Source of the DNA: Gallionella sp.
GTDB taxonomy: Bacteria; Pseudomonadota; Gammaproteobacteria; Burkholderiales; Gallionellaceae
NCBI GenBank assembly: GCA_030681375.1
Contig: JAUXWM010000058.1
Span: 48,213-112,212 of the forward strand
DNA: 64,000 nucleotides
Reading direction: 5' to 3'
In this document: positions 62,271 to 64,000 of the stretch, in pieces
How the letters are laid out: the number at the start of each line of letters is the position of its first letter
Numbering within the stretch: position 1 is the stretch's first letter
The notes under the pieces: model-generated
What the model was told of the DNA's origin: nothing
The model's input: only the letters and a program-made list of their open reading frames with translations
Databases searched by the model: none
Made by a program: the position numbers and the translations under genes

Positions 62271-63734
62271 TTGCGTTTTCTACTCGACACCAATATTCTT
62301 ATTCCGCTTGAAGACTCACGCCTCCCACTAAGTTCAAATCTTGCCAATTTTGTAAGATTGGCAAGAGAGTATGGACATCAACTTGTATTTCATCCGGCCT
62401 CAAAGGAAGATATAAGTCGGGATGAAAATCATGACCGTAGGCTTCAGACACTAGAGCGACTTGCTCAATACACCTGCCTCGAAAAGGTGCCAACTTGTCC
62501 ATGGAACACACCGGAGACGGGGCCAAATGACAAGGCGGATAATGAAATTCTTTATGCTTTAGCATGCGATGCCGCCGATGCTTTGATTACAGAAGACAAA
62601 GGTATACAAAATAAAGCGAAAAGACAGAATCTTGAGGCACGCGTATATGCGATTCAAACTGCTGAAGATTTATTGCGCCGATTGCATGAAACGACGTCGG
62701 TGCACTTGCCAAACATACAGGAGGTTCCCTTACATTCGCTCACTCCTGAATTAGAGGACAATTTTTTTGATGGACTACGCTTGGATTATCCAGATTTTGG
62801 TACATGGTTTCGTGCAAAAGCGCGTGAACAAAGGAAGGCGTGGCTGTATAGAAACGACGATGGGAAAATAGGCGCATTGTGCATCTATGCGCATAAGGAA
62901 AATGAAATAATTAGTGATAATGATTTGGTACTGAATGGAGCGTCCTTAAAACTATGTACATTCATCGTCGCACCGTCATGTCGGGGAAAAAAAATAGGTG
63001 AGTTGTTTTTAAAAGCGGCATTCCGCTATGCCACCTCAAATAGACTGGAGCATATATTTATTCACGGTAATGCAGAAAAACAGAGCATTCTTTTTGAATT
63101 GTTGACCGACTTTGGGTTCGTGGAGTCGGGTACATATCAAGGTGATATTGTATATTTAAAAAAACAGCCTGAAATGATTCCGGAAGACGTATGCGAACCA
63201 TTTGAGTATTGCAGACGTTATTTTCCTCACTTTCGACAAGATTCGTCAGTTCGCAAGTTTATCATTCCAATTAGGCCTGAATTTCACCGTATATTGTTTT
63301 CTGATTACGATTCTCCATTTGATTCACAAATGGCACTCTTCGAATCAACTTACAGTGTTAGCAATGCCATCAAGCAGGCATATTTATGCAATGCCCAAAT
63401 CCAGTCTATAAAAGCTGGTGATATTGTGCTTTTCTATCGCTCAATCGACGAGCAGGCCGTCACTAGTTTGGGAATCGTTGAACACTATGAATCGCACCAA
63501 GATGTATGGAAAATAGTCAGACAAGTTCGTCGTCGAACTGTATATAGCATCGAGCAAATTGCAGAGTTGGCATGTAAGCCAACCAAAGTAATGCTTTTCA
63601 GGTTAGTGAAACACTTTTTGCATCCTCCCTCAATTGATTGGCTTCAGGAAAATCACGTTGTAAATGGCAGCATACAATCTATCAGAGAAATTAATGACCA
63701 CGCGTTCCAAAAACTTATCTCAAAAGCCTCTTAA
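62271..63734 (+). CDS. PIN-GNAT-PUA/EVE-like fusion protein
   Basis: A 487-residue protein from TTG 62271. Residues ~1-135 are a PIN ribonuclease domain: FLLDTNIL (Asp 6), NDKADNEILYAL (Asp about 90) and ALITEDKG (Asp about 109). Residues ~165-295 are a GNAT domain (TFIVAPSCRGKKIGELFLKAA). Residues ~330-487 resemble a PUA/EVE-type base-recognition fold (IKAGDIVLFYRS, SLGIVEHYE). Such a triple combination is unusual. It could be a nuclease toxin with regulatory acetyltransferase and nucleotide-sensing parts; inference. Confidence 0.75.
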   Translation: MRFLLDTNILIPLEDSRLPLSSNLANFVRLAREYGHQLVFHPASKEDISRDENHDRRLQTLERLAQYTCLEKVPTCPWNTPETGPNDKADNEILYALACDAADALITEDKGIQNKAKRQNLEARVYAIQTAEDLLRRLHETTSVHLPNIQEVPLHSLTPELEDNFFDGLRLDYPDFGTWFRAKAREQRKAWLYRNDDGKIGALCIYAHKENEIISDNDLVLNGASLKLCTFIVAPSCRGKKIGELFLKAAFRYATSNRLEHIFIHGNAEKQSILFELLTDFGFVESGTYQGDIVYLKKQPEMIPEDVCEPFEYCRRYFPHFRQDSSVRKFIIPIRPEFHRILFSDYDSPFDSQMALFESTYSVSNAIKQAYLCNAQIQSIKAGDIVLFYRSIDEQAVTSLGIVEHYESHQDVWKIVRQVRRRTVYSIEQIAELACKPTKVMLFRLVKHFLHPPSIDWLQENHVVNGSIQSIREINDHAFQKLISKAS

Positions 63735-63876
63735 AATTGCACTGATTTCTATTCGCCCAAATTTTGTGAATAAGATACTTTCTGGCGAAAAAAAATTAGA
63801 ATTTAGAAGACGCTGGGCCGCACATCCGGTAGATATTCTTGTAATTTATTGCTCTTCACCCGGTAATCCCCCCTGA
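63694..63876 (+). pseudogene. ASCH-domain protein truncated by an IS3-family insertion
   Basis: A 60-codon frame overlapping the preceding gene's end. It shows the ASCH start (LKIALISIRPNFVNKILSGEKKLEFRRRWAAHPVDILVIYCSSP) but ends at a TGA (63874) that coincides with the beginning of an IS3 terminal sequence. ASCH proteins are normally ~110-140 residues and bind RNA or modified bases. The rest presumably lies beyond the IS outside the window. Confidence 0.75.
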
Positions 63877-64000
63877 AATTAGTTGCGATTAGAAGTAGAA
63901 TTTTCTCACTTGGAAATAGAGGAATTTTTACATGAAGTTATCACGCTTTTCAGATAGCCAGATCATCGCAATTCTTAAGCAGGCCGAGGGCGGCAGCCCC
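63874..64000 (+). mobile_element. IS3-family insertion sequence, left end
   Basis: The terminal sequence starts with TGAAATTAGTTG at about 63874 within the ASCH gene; the exact boundary and target duplication cannot be seen because the right end is outside the window. Confidence 0.7.
63932..64000 (+). CDS. IS3-family transposase orfA, N-terminal part
   Basis: ATG 63932 begins MKLSRFSDSQIIAILKQAEGG, the standard IS3 OrfA N-terminal helix-turn-helix start. The frame runs off the window after 23 codons. OrfA with OrfB forms the active transposase in this family. Confidence 0.88.
   Translation, partial: MKLSRFSDSQIIAILKQAEGGSP

Noticed and set aside
1..64000. CRISPR arrays, rRNA or tRNA genes
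   Set aside because: No regular repeat-spacer pattern, Cas-like protein or tRNA/rRNA-like sequence was seen on reading through; only short repeats of other kinds occur.

Overview
The window looks like DNA from a Gram-negative betaproteobacterium, possibly an iron-oxidising or metal-exposed Nitrosomonadales/Gallionellaceae member. This is inferred from moderate GC content, RND/TolC efflux systems, CzcI-like and PII-like czc companions and the gene styles; no rRNA or tRNA gene is present to fix the taxonomy. It reads as accessory DNA from a mosaic plasmid or integrated conjugative element, not as housekeeping chromosome.

Region 1 (1-9.3 kb) is a copper/silver resistance block. It holds the 3' end of a CusA-type RND pump, a DUF411 metal-binding protein, several small His- or Cys-rich proteins, a membrane HD-GYP signalling protein, and a copper P-type ATPase with YHS and twin heavy-metal-binding domains. 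DUF2933, isoprenylcysteine-methyltransferase-like and second YHS proteins follow. Region 2 (9.7-16.2 kb) is a complete czcI-like/czcC/czcB/czcA efflux operon with a PII-like protein. Region 3 (16.3-19.4 kb) holds SHOCT and DUF302 proteins, fur with its own terminator, a Fur-box-bearing divergent promoter, a cupredoxin plus FTR1 iron permease, and a decayed gene. Region 4 (19.5-27.9 kb) has a Zn/Cd/Pb P-type ATPase, a DMT transporter with a His-rich tail, a methyltransferase, a PepSY protein, two tandem paralogous membrane proteins and an OmpR-type two-component system.

Region 5 (28.1-38.5 kb) carries plasmid/ICE backbone genes: an IS630 element inserted in a repeat, iteron-like repeats with 51-bp spacing, an RPA-type replication initiator, a MobI-like protein, a TraD coupling protein and DUF4400. 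A tightly packed four-gene envelope cassette follows (YdjM-like, HExxH peptidase-like, MBOAT, SGNH/AlgJ-like), then a winged-helix protein and HU.

Region 6 (38.8-60.5 kb) is a complete type 1 BREX phage-defence locus in the order brxA-brxB-brxC-pglX-pglZ-brxL, opened by two accessory islands. An AbiE-like pair lies between brxC and pglX. Between pglX and pglZ lie a DUF1016 nuclease, a Shedu-like nuclease, a protein with class III nucleotide-cyclase-like motifs, an AAA ATPase, a TOPRIM-like DUF4276 protein, an AlbA_2/Schlafen-type ATP-binding protein and a VbhA-like small protein. Many of these genes overlap by 1-8 bases, so the locus is probably co-transcribed as a layered defence island. Region 7 (60.8-64 kb) is AT-richer. 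It encodes an unknown tail-anchored protein, a GNAT acetyltransferase, a PIN-GNAT-PUA/EVE-like fusion and an ASCH protein cut by an IS3-family element that runs off the window.

The most novel-looking material is the cyclase-like/AAA/TOPRIM triad nested in BREX and the PIN-GNAT-PUA fusion neighbourhood.
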